64,000 nucleotides of DNA from Myrica gale (GCA_963930655.1 OZ005612.1:13459001-13523000), one strand, 5' to 3'; shown: positions 22,044-33,535, numbered from the stretch's first letter. The notes: generated by a model from the letters alone, not told the origin. Made by a program: numbers and translations.

Positions 22044-24450
22044 ATGGATAAGAGCTAGATTTATGAGGTTGATAGACTCAAAAGTGTGAAGTATAGTGAT
22101 GGTGTTCGAGATTTTATGAGTGTTACCCGTAGTTATGCAGATAGTCGAGGTCTGATAAGATGTCCATGTAAGAGATCTAAGAATGTGTTGTTCCAACGTG
22201 TGGATGAGATGGAGGATCATTTTTTCATAATTGGATTTCACCAGAGTTACACTCATTGGGTATTTAACGGAGAGTCAATTTCAGAAGTTTCTAACCGGGT
22301 GGTGAATTTAGAACCTGAACCAGGCTTCGAGGACTCTGAGGGAAACATAAATGATGATATGAGAGGACATGTTAGTAGATTTTGAAGCGGGAGCAGAGGT
22401 TGATGAGAACATGGGTGAAAATATACTAGGTCCTGAAACAGTCCAATCTGGGTCTGGAGACGAATTTTCCGCATATACCATGTTATGGGCGGATGTTGAG
22501 CGAGAGTTGTATCCTGGGTGTAAGAAGTACTCAACGTTGTCTTTCGTTGTTAGGTTACTTCATGTGAAGTTGGAGAATAATATGATTGTAAAGACGTTTG
22601 AAGATGTGTTGGGCTTGATAAAAGATGCACTGCCGGAGGGGGAGACACTTCTTAAATCTTATTATGAGGTGAAAAAGTTAAGAAAGAATTTAGGATTTAG
22701 CTACGATAACATACATGCGTGCTTAAATGATTGTGTACTGTTTTGGAAGGAGCCTAGTGAGTTAGAAAAGTGTCCTGTGTGTGGGGAATCGAGGTGGAAG
22801 TACGGTCAGAATAGCAAATCAAAGGTTCCTCAAAAAGTGCTGCGACATTTTCCCTTGAAACGAAAGTTGCAGAGATTGTTTCTTTCAAGGCAAACGACAA
22901 CGAATATGCAGTGGCACTAAGAGAAGCGTGTGGTTGAAGATGGGGTGATTAGGCATCCTGCAAATTCTAGGGTATGGAAGGACCTCGATAAAAAACATGA
23001 ATAGTTTGGTCGGGAATCTCGGAACGTGCGGTTGGGTTTTGCATCTGATGGATTCAATCCGGTAGGAAACATGAGCTTATCATATAGTATATGGTCAGTT
23101 GTACTAATTCCATACAATTTGCCGCCATGGAGATATATGAAGGATTCAAGTTTCATGTTGTCGTTGCTTATTCCAGGTCCAAGAAGTCCTGGGAATGATA
23201 TCGACGTCTACTTGCAACCAGTGGTAGCAGAGTTGAAGGACTTGTGGGAAAATGGAATGCAGACGTACGACACGGTCATATCAACTTCATTCAAGTTACA
23301 TGTTGCATTGCTTTGGACAATAAATGACTTCTCGGCTTATGGTAATCTCTCGGGTTGGAGTACGAAAGGACGGTTAGCATGCCCTAATTGCAATGCGGAC
23401 ACAACTTCATTTTGGTTGAAACATGGGAAAGGAGATACGTAAACAACTTGAATCTGTACCGTTATGTTCATTTGGGAAGACTCAGAAGAAGAGAAAATGG
23501 GCTGACAATGAGTTAAATTGGACGAAGCGTAGCATATTTTTGAGTTGTCGTACTGGTCAGAGTTGAAACTTCGACATAATTTGGACGTAATGCATATGAG
23601 AAGAATATTTGTGACAATATGTTGGGAACTTTGATGAACGTCTATGGTAAGACGAAGGACAATTCTAGTGCTCGGCGGGACTTGGCATTAATGGGCATTG
23701 AAAAGGATTTGCATTTGCAAGTACGGGGTCAGCAGGAGATGATGCCTCAAGCATTATTTACTTTAATGAAGGATGAACGTAACAAATGTTGCGAATGGCT
23801 GAAGAGTGTCAAGTTTCTGGATGGATACGCCTCTAACATATCTCGGTGCGTAAATATAAATGAAGGGAAGATAATGGGTATGAAGAGTCATGACTCACAC
23901 GTCTTGTTGCAGCGACTGTTACCGGCAATGATACACTGGTTGTTAGGAAACGAAGTATGTACAACGTTGACTGAGTTGAGCTTATTCTTCAGAGACTTGT
24001 GCTCAAGAACAATACATTTAGACGTTGTGGACTAGTTAGAGAAGGACATCAGAATGATTCTTTGCAAGTTGGAACATATATTCTCTCCATCATTTTTTAC
24101 TATTATGGTTCATTTAGCTGTTCATTTACCTCGTGAGGTGAAACTTGGGGTCCAGTTCAATATCGGTGGATCTATCCAATGGAGAGGTATATGGGAAAGA
24201 TGAAGCGTTTCGTTAAGAACAGGGCACGGTGTGAGGGCTCCATAGCAGAGAATCAAGTGTTAAATGAATGTTTAACTTTTTGCTCAATGTATCTTGGTAC
24301 GGTTGAGACGACATTGAATAGATAAGACCGGAATTATGCCGACATGGATGATCGAAGTTGTCGGTTCTCTGTGTTTATTCAAAGTGTTCGACCGTTGGGA
24401 GTTGGAAGGGGTCAAGATTTGAATAGAAATGGATGATCGTGCTCACGGAT
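22044..24450 (+). pseudogene. CACTA-1 transposase (TnpD / Transposase_21 type), broken
   Basis: It starts MDKS, with TAG in place of a conserved Trp codon. The transposase-associated domain follows (GLIRCPCKRSKN.. then HFFIIGFHQSYTHWVFNGE). Next comes the Transposase_21 part with ADVERELYPGCKKYS, a zinc-binding CPVCGESRWKYG (about 22770-22805), FASDGFNPVGNMS and PCWxxNDFSAYG-type blocks near 23300, and LACPNCNADTTSFWLKHG. A region resembling the TnpD C-terminal DUF4218 part follows (MIHWLLGN, FRDLCSRT, then RYMGKMKRFVKNRARCEGS to about 24280). Frames change at about 22370, 22920, 23440 and 24035. This enzyme cuts and joins the CACTA ends in the nucleus. This copy cannot make it. Confidence 0.9.
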
Positions 24451-24559
24451 TGTACATGAAGAAATTCATTTCGTCACCTTGGACGAACCGTTCGCATGAG
24501 CGGTCCGAATGTGTAGAGAGTACGTTCGCACAACTCATGGGAACGGATGGACTGTACTG

Positions 24560-24785
24560 GGCATGACGATTTTCAATTTTGTCACTATGAGACAAAACCG
24601 TCCAAATGGTTTTGAGCGACAGAACGCAAAAATCGTCACCTAAAACTTTGTCTGACGGGCTTTAGGTGACAAACCGGTTTTGTCACCCAAAACCATAGCT
24701 GACGAACTGGGCACTTTGGGTGACAAATTTTTGTGTCACCCAGAGTGTGTTTTCATGTCGTGTCGCAGTGTGTTTTCATGTCGTG
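24560..24785. repeat. Right terminal region of CACTA-1 with duplicated tip
   Basis: GTCACC(T/C)AAA and GGTGACAAA blocks mirror the left end at 6021-6065. The outermost 23 bases, containing GTGTTTTCATGTCGTGTCGC, occur twice in tandem (about 24746-24768 and 24769-24791). Either copy could be the true terminus. Confidence 0.7.
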
Positions 24786-24791
24786 TCGCAA

Positions 24792-25609
24792 TGACTTCAT
24801 CCACTAAGTAGATTGAAAAGTTTTGACTAATTCATGTATAAGCATCTAATCTTGATCTAACGGGCTTATTCATTGTTTTTGTATCACTTTAAGAGAGAAT
24901 TTCAAAACTTTATACGTACTGCTAACTTTTGTTGGGAATTGGGATCACTCTTAAAATCTTTGACCTTGTAATTGCCTGGTTAATTTATGGGAGATGATCA
25001 AATTGTAAAGACCCCGCGATTAGTAGATGTGCGCATAAATTAATCCGAACACCCAATTAGAATATATATATAACAAAAGAATAAAGACCCAGTCTCTGAA
25101 CTACAACGTTCGATTCCCGGAAGGAAGGGGAAGGCAGAAGATTAGTAATAGTAAGTCCAAAATCTAATCAAACCGCGTCCCATTTTGTATGTTGTGGGTC
25201 TTCGTGAGCTAATTGGAACCCTTCCTCGTGAAGTCTTGCATGACTTAATAGCCGACCTTATTAGAGAAAGGAAAAATCGACCTCATGCCAGGGGACGAAT
25301 CTGTCTGCAAGTGCAAGACTTGGAAAAGCAAGCAAACCCACAATCTACTTCATATCTTTTCTTAATTTTTTCCAATCCGCGTCTCCGACTTGACTTTATT
25401 CCTGTTTAATGAGCCATAGCTGAGTCATGCAATGCAAAGTAAAGAATCTGCGACCATATCGCCTTTAAGGGCATTCCTGGAGTACAACCTGAGTAAGCCA
25501 TCTCGAGTACAACCTGAGTAAGCCATCTCTTGCTTGATCATTCGGAACAAAACTGTTGCAGCAAAAAAAGGATTCAGGGACAGAAGTGAATTGTAGCTAT
25601 TTGTTGAAT
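24792..25609. promoter_or_regulatory. Upstream region of the GEM-like gene
   Basis: A TATATATAACAAA box lies at about 25062-25075, and a 5' leader is likely from about 25095 onward. No coding region was recognised. The frame at 25185-25409 has no ATG start. A 25 bp tandem duplication containing GAGTACAACCTGAGTAAGCC lies at about 25478-25527 in the leader. The promoter assignment rests only on position and the TATA-like box. Confidence 0.4.
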
Positions 25610-26741
25610 ATGAAGAACTCGAGCCCAGAAACAGTAATTGGAATTCCAATCGGCTCAGCAGAAGTTGAGGGGTCATCAAGGGGATATCTATCGGAATCCG
25701 CCGGCGAATATCATATTCCCTCTCCTGCAAATGGACCTCCTACCTCGAACCAATGTCAGTCTCTCCGTCTCTTGCATCTCTGTTTCTCTCTCGACCTCGA
25801 AATGAATTTTATTCTAGTAATTAACCGGTCTTCTTATTGCAGGTAGAGCAGGTGCTCTGCTTAATATGATGAATAAACTTGCAAAGAAAGCAGACAATTT
25901 AGCACATGGAGTTCGGGAGCATGGTATAATTGCTGTCTAGTTCATGAATTTTCTGGCCTTTGATACAATCCATATTTGTCTATTAATTTCAAGGTTTTGG
26001 ATTCCATCGATAGGTTTTTTTTTTAAGTTGACTTGAAGATGAAAGCTAAAGGGCAAAATTAAGTTGTTAAAACCTTCTAAAATTGGAATATTCCACCCTT
26101 CTCAGATTCAAACATTTTATTTCTTCCCTGTATCAATTGATGAAATGAATTTTACTGAATATATTTTTATAAATTGCAGTAAAACTGGGGCCTAAGATCA
26201 CTGGAACTGTGAAGGGAAAGTTGAGCTTGGGGGCTAGAATTCTTCAAGTAGGTGGAGTGGACAATATCTTCAAACAGTTATTTCGTGTTAAAGAAGGGGA
26301 AAAACTTTTCAAGGCCGCCCAGTGTTACATATCAACCACAGCCGGTCCTATAGCAGGTCTACTCTTCATCTCCACTGAGAAGGTTGCCTTCTGTAGTGAG
26401 AGACCTATCAAAATCTCTAGTCCAACAGGAGAACTGATTAAAGCCCATTATAAGGTAAGTCACAGGGTGATATGCACTTTGTGCTCCTTCCCTCCCCCCA
26501 CCCCCACTACCACTCCCACTCGCACCCCACGGTTGCTAACTTCTTAAGTTCAATCTATTTTGTGCAGGTTATGATCCCACTTAAGAAAATTAAGAGAGTC
26601 AAACAAAGTGCAGATCTGAAGAAGCCCTCACAAAAGTATATAGAAATATTAACCGAAGACGATTTTGACTTCTGGTTCATGGGTTTCTTAAATCATCAGA
26701 AGGCTTTGAAGTTTCTTCAGCAGGCAATCTCTCAAGCTTAG
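25610..26741 (+). CDS. GEM-like protein with GRAM domain, four exons, intact
   Basis: Exons are 25610-25754, 25843-25923, 26180-26454 and 26568-26741. All introns are GT-AG and the phases fit, giving 224 residues. The N-terminal 50 residues are polar and variable. Exon 2 encodes LLNMMNKLAKKADNLAHG. Exons 3-4 encode the GRAM domain (about residues 105-185) with the family signatures QCYISTTAGPIAGLLFIS, KVAFCSERP and FDFWFMGFLNHQKA. The best resemblance is to the GEM-like protein 4/FIP1-type branch of the plant GEM/GER family, which binds membrane lipids and is linked to ABA and developmental responses. That role is known for the family, not shown here. ATG 25610 is the first start in frame. 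Confidence 0.92.
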
Positions 26742-27544
26742 AAAGAATACAAGAGTCAATTCAGAAGTGCGTCTTTTAGTTTAGGTTTTTTTTTTTTTAC
26801 AGCGCGCGGCTTGAAAAGTGTACTAAAAACATACCTTTTTTCTTCTGTTTCAGTTAACTTTGTTACAAATGAACATGTATATTCATTTTTTTTTCTCTTT
26901 TGATTGTGGTCAGACTTTGTATATTACTACACGACTGGAAAAATAGTCTTCAGCTCAATCAGTGTTGCCTGCTCATATGGTCGTGTGTTCAAACGCACCC
27001 ACACCTATTCAAATATTGGTTACTCATGACATAGCAGAACCACATACTCTGTTTTCGACCTCAATGTTGCTCTCTGTTTCGCTTCTTGGCATGAGAAGGA
27101 GAACGAGTGGAGAAAGAAGAGACAAGATGAGGAGGCCAAAATGATACGTTTCCCTTACACATTTACATTATTTAGCATTTAAGTCCAGCTTGAAACAAAT
27201 AAACATTAACCAATTACAACCAAGACTTGGTAAACACAACTGCTACTTGAAGACATAACAAGTCCAACTACTTGGTATGTCTTCGATGAAATGACAATCA
27301 AATCTTAATCATTATGATTGGTAAGCAGGTCAAGATTTAAATTTAGTTTTAGTTTTAAATTTTTATGAAACTAGTTTTAAAACTGTTCTAGAGACTAAAA
27401 TCCGTTTGGGTGATTTAGTTTCATAAGTTTTTTACTAGCTTTGTATTTTTTTATTACGAGTTAGTATAAAGATAATTTAAAATTACTAGAGAAAAGAAAA
27501 TGAAAAAAAAAAGAGGCTCGAGGGATGGGATCTACTACTGCCCC
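26742..27544. other. Downstream region of the GEM-like gene; possible SINE
   Basis: No coding region was recognised. T-rich tracts at 26785-26800 and 26888-26897 could belong to the 3' untranslated region; no clear AATAAA signal was seen. A possible SINE promoter lies at 26951-27000 and is listed separately. 27160-27540 is plain AT-rich DNA. Confidence 0.5.
26930..27145 (+). mobile_element. Possible SINE (tRNA-derived)
   Basis: CAGCTCAATCAGTG at 26951 resembles an A box, and GTGTTCAAACGC near 26985 resembles a B box. The spacing is about 35 bases, as in plant SINEs. No folded tRNA, clear tail or target duplication was found, so this is a weak call. Confidence 0.3.
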
Positions 27545-27856
27545 TCTCCTTCCTTCAAAAACTCCAAGGTCATCTTCCGATAGTCAGAAACAACCTTCAC
27601 TTAGTGTTTAAGCCAAGGAATACCAAGTACAATGTTCACCCCTTTGATTTGTAAGATGTGCAAATCAACATCCGACTACAAACCTTGTATCATTACCTCA
27701 GCTCGCTTACACTCCTCTTTCACATGTTATTTTCCTCTGACTAACTATTCTCAACCTAAACTTCTTCACATGACTCTAAACATGTCTCAACTTCTCCACC
27801 AACTTGGAATTCACAAAATTCAATGATGAACCCGTCTTGACAAGAATAGTTATCTT
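27545..27856 (-). pseudogene. Ty3/gypsy protease fragment, downstream half
   Basis: The minus strand reads TILVKTGSSLNFVNSKLVE, then QIKGVNIVLGIPWLKH, then a short segment to about 27545. These are the flap and second conserved block of a gypsy aspartic protease. The catalytic D-S/T-G is K-T-G here, so the active site is lost. Stops are frequent. The upstream half continues at 32584 after removal of Copia-B. Confidence 0.75.
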
Positions 27857-28078
27857 TGTAAATTTGTATAGAAAACAGAGTTTGCAAGTGAGAGAAGATT
27901 GAGAGTGAGAGAGAGAATGAGTGAAGTTATTGTATATTCACAATAATGATTCTGTGAACGCATAGTATACATTTATAGAGGTGTTTCTTCTCTGTACAAA
28001 GCTAACTAACTTCTAACAAGATAACCATAATCAGTTTTAACAAACTATTACGAAAGCTCAATTTCCACGTAAGTTAAG
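27857..28078 (-). repeat. Copia-B left LTR (3' LTR)
   Basis: It matches 32362-32583 over its length, for example AGAAGATTGAGAGTGAGAGA and GTATATTCAC. A purine tract (GAAGGGGAGA on the minus strand) lies at about 28079-28089. Confidence 0.8.
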
Positions 28079-28140
28079 TCTCCCCTTCAAGCTTAGCAAT
28101 GAATTTCAATCACGGTAAGCTTAGACAACAATGAGTGAAA

Positions 28141-30850
28141 CTAAACAGAGCTGAGAGCTTTAGTAAATATATCGGCAAGCTGGTGTTTGGAAGCTACATG
28201 AAATGTTCTTATCAACACAGCTAAAATTTTCACACGAATTAGAAGACAATCTAGTTCTATGTGGTTTGTTCTTTCGTGGAAAACAGGGCTGAGGACGATC
28301 AACTTGTAAATCAGAAAGTATCTAAGCCATGTTATTTCAAAACTGGTGGTTGCCATAACTCTATATTCTGCTTTGGCGGACAATCGAGATACCATAGTCT
28401 GCTTCTTTGATTTCTAAGAAACCAAAGAGTGACCAAGAAATACTCAATAACTAGTAATGGAGAGCCTAGAATCTGAGCAACCAGCCCAACCTGAGTCAGT
28501 AAAATCTTTGAGATGCAATTGTGAAGAAGAAGAAAATAATAATCCTTACCCAGGAGCACCTTTCAGGTAAAGTAAAACTTGATGGACAGCATCTAAATGA
28601 GATTGATGAGGTGTATCTATGAACTAACTGAGAACTTGTAATGCATAGGAGAGATCTGGACAAGTGATTGTTAAATAAAGCAAACGACCAACTCGGCGAA
28701 GATAGGAAGTTGGATCAATCAAAGAAGGATCATCTTTAATCAACTTAATGTTCTGTTCAATCGGTGTCTTAACTGGCTTGGCACATAGAAATCTTATGTC
28801 AACAAGAATGTCCAAGGAAAACTTGTGTTGGCATAGAGAAATACCAGATGTGGACCTAGCAACTTCTTATCCCAAAAAAATACTTGAGTTGTCCAAGATC
28901 CTTGATACGAATTTTATTATCAATAACAGAGTTGAAATCAAGAATCAAAGAGAGCATCACCAGTTAAGATGATATCGTCTACATAGACCATCAATGCTAA
29001 GAATTAAATTGCAGCCTTTCTGATAAAGAGAGCATAATCAGCCCGTGATTGAGAAATTTCATTGGCTAACAAGAACTTTGAAAATTTGAAAAACCATTGC
29101 CGAGATGCTTGTTTTAGGCCATAGAGGAACTTGGTTAATCTACATACACTGGAATCCCCCTTACGCTGAAGATCAAATGGTAATTTCATGTATAGTTTTG
29201 AATATTACCGTGTAGAAAGACGTTATTTACATCAAATTGGTGAAATGCCAACCACATGAAGCTGCTACTGCAAGTAAAACTCGAAAAGTTGTGAGCTTTG
29301 CTACAGGCCAAAAAGTCTCAAAGTAAGCAAAGCCTTCCTTTTAGATAAATCCCTTTGCAACTAGGTGTTCTTTATGGCATTCCACAGTGCCATTAGCATG
29401 AAATTTTCAGCTTGTATATCCATTTGCAATCAATGGGAACTTTATTGGATGGAAGAGAACAAACAATCTAGGTCTGATTGAGTTATAAGGCACCAATCTC
29501 TTTTTCCATGGCATCTCTCCATTTAGGACTCTTGACAGCTTCTTTAAATGAGGTAGGTTCAGTTTGAGTGCTCATAGAGAGAACAAATGTCTCGTGAGTA
29601 GAAGACACTTTATGATAGCTAAGAGAAGAAGAGATATCATATGGATTACCGGGAGTATGAGAACCTGTAGTCATGGAGAGAACTAGTTTGACAACAATAA
29701 CATTAGCCATTTGGCAGTGATAATCTCTTAAGTAAGTTGGTGCCTTGCGTACCTGAGTGGATTGTCTAATAGGGGGAAGACTAGCATATGTAGGACTTAT
29801 GGAATGGGTAAGGGAATTTGTAATGGAGAAATATCAGTAGGTGATGATGATAGGGTAGAAATATTAGTAGATGGAGAGATGGAAACATTAGGATTAGAGC
29901 AAGTAGATGATGGAATTTCAGGATCTGGAATAGAAATAGGTAAGGTAAATTGATCTTGAGTAATAGTTGAAAAAATTTTGAATGGCAAGAGTTGTTAATG
30001 AAAAACAACATTCCAAGACATAGAAGTCTTTTGAGTGGTCTAGTGGTAAGCCTTGTATCCTTTAATAGCATAAGGATATCCAAGGGAAACACATGGATCA
30101 GCCCGAGAGTCAAACTTATGACGATTTCTAGTAAGAGTCGAAACATAACAAATCGATCCAAATACACAAAGATGAGTGTAACTTGGTTTAATAGAAAAAA
30201 GGGTTTCATAAGGAGATTTGTTTGCAAGTAAAGGAGAAGGGAGCCAATTGATAAGATAAGTGGCTATAAGAATACAATCACTCCAAAAAGTGAGTGAAAA
30301 ACCAGCTTGAAACCGAAGAGCTCTAGCGACATTTAGCAAATGTTGGTGTTTTCGCTCAACGATTCATTTTGTTGTGGAGTAGCGACACAAGAGGGTTGAT
30401 GTATAACCCCTTTAGAGGTTAAAAAATGATGGAGAGAAAATTCAGTACCAAAATTAATTCGTAGGACTGTAATTTGGGTATTAAACTGAGTTTCTACTAG
30501 AGTAAACAATGCTTGAATGTGAGTGAAAACTTAGATTTTGGCAGCAAGTAAATACACCCAAGTGCAGCGGTTGAAATCATCAACCACTGTTAGAAAATAT
30601 CGAAAGCCATTAGAATCTAAAACAGCAAGAGGACCCCATAGATCACAATGCAGAAGTTCAAACAAAGCATTTGATTTATGTGTAGAGACTGAAAAAGGAA
30701 GACAATGTTGTTTGGCCATAGGACAAACAGTACACTGATGAATATTGGACAATGAGAAATCTGAAATACAATCTTTAAGAAATTGCATTCGAGTAAGAGA
30801 TGGGTGACCAAGTCTAAAATGTCATAAAGTATTAGAATCATGTGTAGAAT
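28141..30850 (-). pseudogene. Copia-B pol remnants: integrase, RT, RNase H
   Basis: Minus strand from right to left. Integrase: QCTVCPMAKQHCLPF, FELLHCDLWGPL, RYFLTVVDDFNRCTWVYLL (30788-30531), then [19 protein letters not shown] and [12 protein letters not shown] (30339-30040). [18 protein letters not shown] (near 29130), then RRVGRLLYLTITCPDLSYA (near 28690). RNase H: AEYRVMATTSFEITWLRYF, then HVASKHQLADIFTKAL (28395-28141). All domains are present in the normal order, but many stops and frameshifts break them. A spacer rich in Ser and Pro lies between integrase and RT (29800-29990). Confidence 0.85.
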
Positions 30851-31390
30851 TATTTGCTAAGTGAAGAGAAGGAGAAACAGAAGTACATGATGCAACACGC
30901 ATGTCACCAGAAACTTGCTGAGTCAAATGATATATGCCACCTCGTTCCCTAGCCAAACTAATCATCTTCCAGTTGTGTAGGTCCTGGATGATTAATCAAT
31001 CATGACGAAAGGCTAGAAAACAAGGAATTTGCTTGACTGGAGAACTGACAGAAAGGAGGTTGAAAGAAAATGATGGCACAACAATAGCATGCTGAAGCAG
31101 AATATGAGGAAAGAGTTGGACTGTGCAAATGTGAGTTATAGGAACAGATAAATCATTCGGTAATCTAACAGAAGAAGAAGCAAGAAAGTAACATATGCAA
31201 GCAAGGTTAAAGAGGAAACCATGTGATCTGTGGCCCCGGTATCAACAATCCAAGTTGTTGAAACAGATTTTAAAGTACCTATCATGTTCAACATGGATGT
31301 TTCGGGAATCAGACTGGTTTGAAAACCAGAAGAGCCTGAGGTTGACTGAGAAGCATCGGATGATGGTAGAACGGCCAGAATCTATCTGCA

Positions 31391-32344
31391 TTATTCTGCT
31401 ATAAACGGAGAAGGTGAACCAGAGGAGTCTCTAACTACAACTTGATGAGCAGAGCTAGAAGACTCGGTTGGTTTGGTTCTAAACTTGTATCCTGGTGGAT
31501 ATCCATGAAGTTTATAACACTTCACAATAGTATATCCTACAAAACCACAGTGGCTGCAATTAGGTTTGTCTTTGTGTATGAGAGGCCAAGAATTGTAATG
31601 CTGAGATCGTGTGAGAAATGTTGTAGTTTCAACAGAAGGAGAATTAGCATTTGAAATATCACGTTGATGTTCTTCTTTGATAACCAACAAAAAAACCTTA
31701 TTAATTGAAGGAATAGGTTCAATTAATAAAATTTGATTGCGTATGTGTGAATATGAATCATTTAGTCCCATCAGAAATTGCAAAATTCATTCCAGATTAT
31801 AAGACTCTGCTATCTACTTGACAACATCACACGAGCAAATCAAAGGTTGCTTGTAATTCAATTATTTCGTCCCATAGAGCCTTAAGACTAGTGTAATATA
31901 AACTAAAAATATTATGTCCTTGTAAAAATGAGTTTATAGACTTTTGGATCTGAAAGATCCTTTGCTTGTTTCCTTGAGAAAATCGTTCATGGAGATACTC
32001 CATATACCAGTAGTTGTGTCAATATAAAGGACACTATTAGCAAGTTCTTTGGAACTGAAATTCAGAAGTCATGATGCAACAATATCATTGCATCGAATCT
32101 ATAAATGATAAGAAGAAATTGGCTTCAAAAGAGTGCCATTGACAAATTGAAGATTGTCCTTCGCGCTGAGTGCCATCTCCATGGATCGGCACCAGCTTGA
32201 GTAGTTCTCACCATAGAGAACTTGAGAGACCAAGATTGCACCAGAACTATCGTCATTATGCAAAAAATAAGGGCTGCTTGATTTATCAGTGTCCGTTGTA
32301 GCAGGTGGAGTCACAGATGGGGAAGGTGGAGTTACAAAGGACAT
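31391..32344 (-). pseudogene. Copia-B gag remnants with zinc knuckle
   Basis: The frame from 32344 begins MSFVTPPSPSVTPPATT and continues through VSQVLYGENYSSWCRSMEMA and FVNGTLLKP, the usual small-copia Gag start. After breaks near 31790-32100, the frame 31783-31391 has MGLNDSYSHIRNQILL and the CCHC knuckle CSHCGFVGYTIVKCYKLHGY. Position 2 of that knuckle and its spacing are normal. Decay prevents function. Confidence 0.8.
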
Positions 32345-32361
32345 TTAGAGCTCTGATACCT

Positions 32362-32583
32362 TGTAAATTCTTATAGAAAAAGAGTTTGCCGGTGAGAGAA
32401 GATTGAGAGTGAGAGAGAGAATATGAGTGAAATTATTGTATATTCACGATAATGATTCTATGTACGCATAGTTTACATTTATAGAGGCGTTTCTTCTCTT
32501 TACAAAGCTAACTGATTTCTAACAATGTAACCATAATCATTATTAACAAACTGTTACGTCAGCTCATTTCTACGTAAGCTAAG
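32362..32583 (-). repeat. Copia-B right LTR (5' LTR) with adjoining primer site
   Basis: The primer-binding site at about 32350-32361 reads AGGTATCAGAGC on the minus strand, one base off the usual TGGTATCAGAGC. The LTR itself starts (minus strand) near 32583 and ends at 32362 with TTTACA. Confidence 0.8.
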
Positions 32584-32620
32584 AACCTTCTTTCCATTGA
32601 CAAAAGCTCGAGCTTTCATG
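32584..32620 (-). pseudogene. Ty3/gypsy protease fragment, upstream part
   Basis: The minus strand encodes ARAFVNGKKV, the strand that precedes the catalytic loop in gypsy proteases. It joins the segment starting at 27856 in the right order. The rest of the gypsy element upstream of it (32620-32700 and beyond) is too decayed to read. Confidence 0.6.
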
Positions 32621-32699
32621 CTTTTGTGGATCTCTTGGTCTGGTAGAAGCCTTCAAAATGCCAAGGCACAACAAGAACAATGATAAGAATAAGATTGAT

Positions 32700-33535
32700 G
32701 TGTGTAAGAGACTACCTCAGGCTATCTAAATCACACCGGATAAAATGTGGTGATTTGAGAACATTTCTGGTTGTCACTCAAAACTATAAGTTGAAGAAAA
32801 ATCTTATATACTTAAAATAAACTTGTGATATTCTATATTCGAGATGCTTACAACTGAAATTTCTATGGCCTTATGTAGTGGTCGGCCAAGGTTTACAAAA
32901 CATGAAAAGAAAAGAAAATAGAATAATTTCTTCATTCCTAGAATCAAGCAATGGTAACTATGGAATGATTGTGTCTCTCAAATCAAATCTCCAATCATAC
33001 GGAATGATTCTTCGATCATGGATTATCTTTCCTTTTGAGACTTCCTCAAATCAAGGGATTTGTCTTGGTTTGTTGGTTGCTTACCACTCAGAGTGCCATG
33101 CAAGCGAGGCGTGCGCATTGTGTGGACTAAGAGGGTGCTAGTCTCATGCATGCTTGTGCTCATAGTGGGCAAGGCATGAGCATTGTACCTACCAAACAAG
33201 TGAGACAAGTGAGTGCATGCGCAAGCTGATTGACTGTGCCTAAACTTGGCCCTCTGGTCCTGTGATGCTCGACCTTGGGCCTTTTGATCGCCTTGTATGT
33301 GAGAACCTTTATGGCTTCTCGCAGGTCTCCATCTTATATCTGTAGCGCTTCACCGTTAGGAAGTGGGGTGCGATCAACCTTGCCACCACCACACAGTAAT
33401 AAGACCTCCGCGTCACCCCTAACAGGATTTTTAATGATTTTGATTATTTTTTCAATTTGAATGATTTGGAGATATTTTTATTATATTTGATAACCTTGAA
33501 AATGTTGTATAAATATAATTTTAAAATTAGGAAAA
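32700..33535. other. Unassigned stretch
   Basis: No coding region or repeat end was recognised. Part of it may be decayed gypsy gag. Around 33100-33220 short GCATGC/CATGCTTG/GAGCAT words recur in both orientations. The frame at 32878-33141 shows no family resemblance. Confidence 0.4.

Larger units (their letters stand above)
6001..24762 (+). mobile_element. CACTA-1: CACTA (En/Spm-type) DNA transposon, split by Copia-A
   Basis: The left end is CACTACAAGAAATATATG, followed by GGTGACA blocks. The right end, read on the minus strand, is CACGACATGAAAACACAC followed by GGGTGACA, a decayed copy of the same terminal repeat. Subterminal DNA at both ends is dense in the motif (G)TCCGGAC/GTTCGGAC. Inside lie an ORF1 pseudogene (19347-20415) and a TnpD-type transposase pseudogene (22044 to about 24450). 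Without the Copia-A insert and its extra target copy the element is about 9.0 kb, normal for CACTA. A 3 bp target duplication is not convincing (TGT left, TCG right), so the exact right end is uncertain by about 23 bp. Confidence 0.85.
27857..32583 (-). mobile_element. Copia-B: small Ty1/copia element inserted in the gypsy protease
   Basis: Two LTRs of about 222 bp (27857-28078 and 32362-32583) bound minus-strand gag and pol remnants. The flanks are ATCTT and ACCTT, a 5 bp target duplication with one change. The gypsy protease reading frame (VNGKKV | TILV) continues across the excised element. LTR ends are TGTAAATT... and ..ACGTAAG(T/C)TAAG, but the outer terminal base is not a clean TG/CA, so ends are good to about 2 bp. 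The short LTRs and 4.7 kb length fit Ale/Retrofit-like copia elements. Confidence 0.8.

Noticed and set aside
25185-25409. Frame with GLRELIGTLPREVLHDLIADL upstream of the GEM-like gene
   Set aside because: It has no ATG start and no recognised family, and it is probably leader or spacer. It was kept only as a note in the upstream region.
26951-27000. tRNA gene
   Set aside because: Only box-like words are present; no acceptor stem or cloverleaf can be folded.
29781-30227. 148-residue hydrophobic minus-strand frame
   Set aside because: It is a frame-shifted reading of the Copia-B integrase and linker region; the correct frames carry the integrase motifs.
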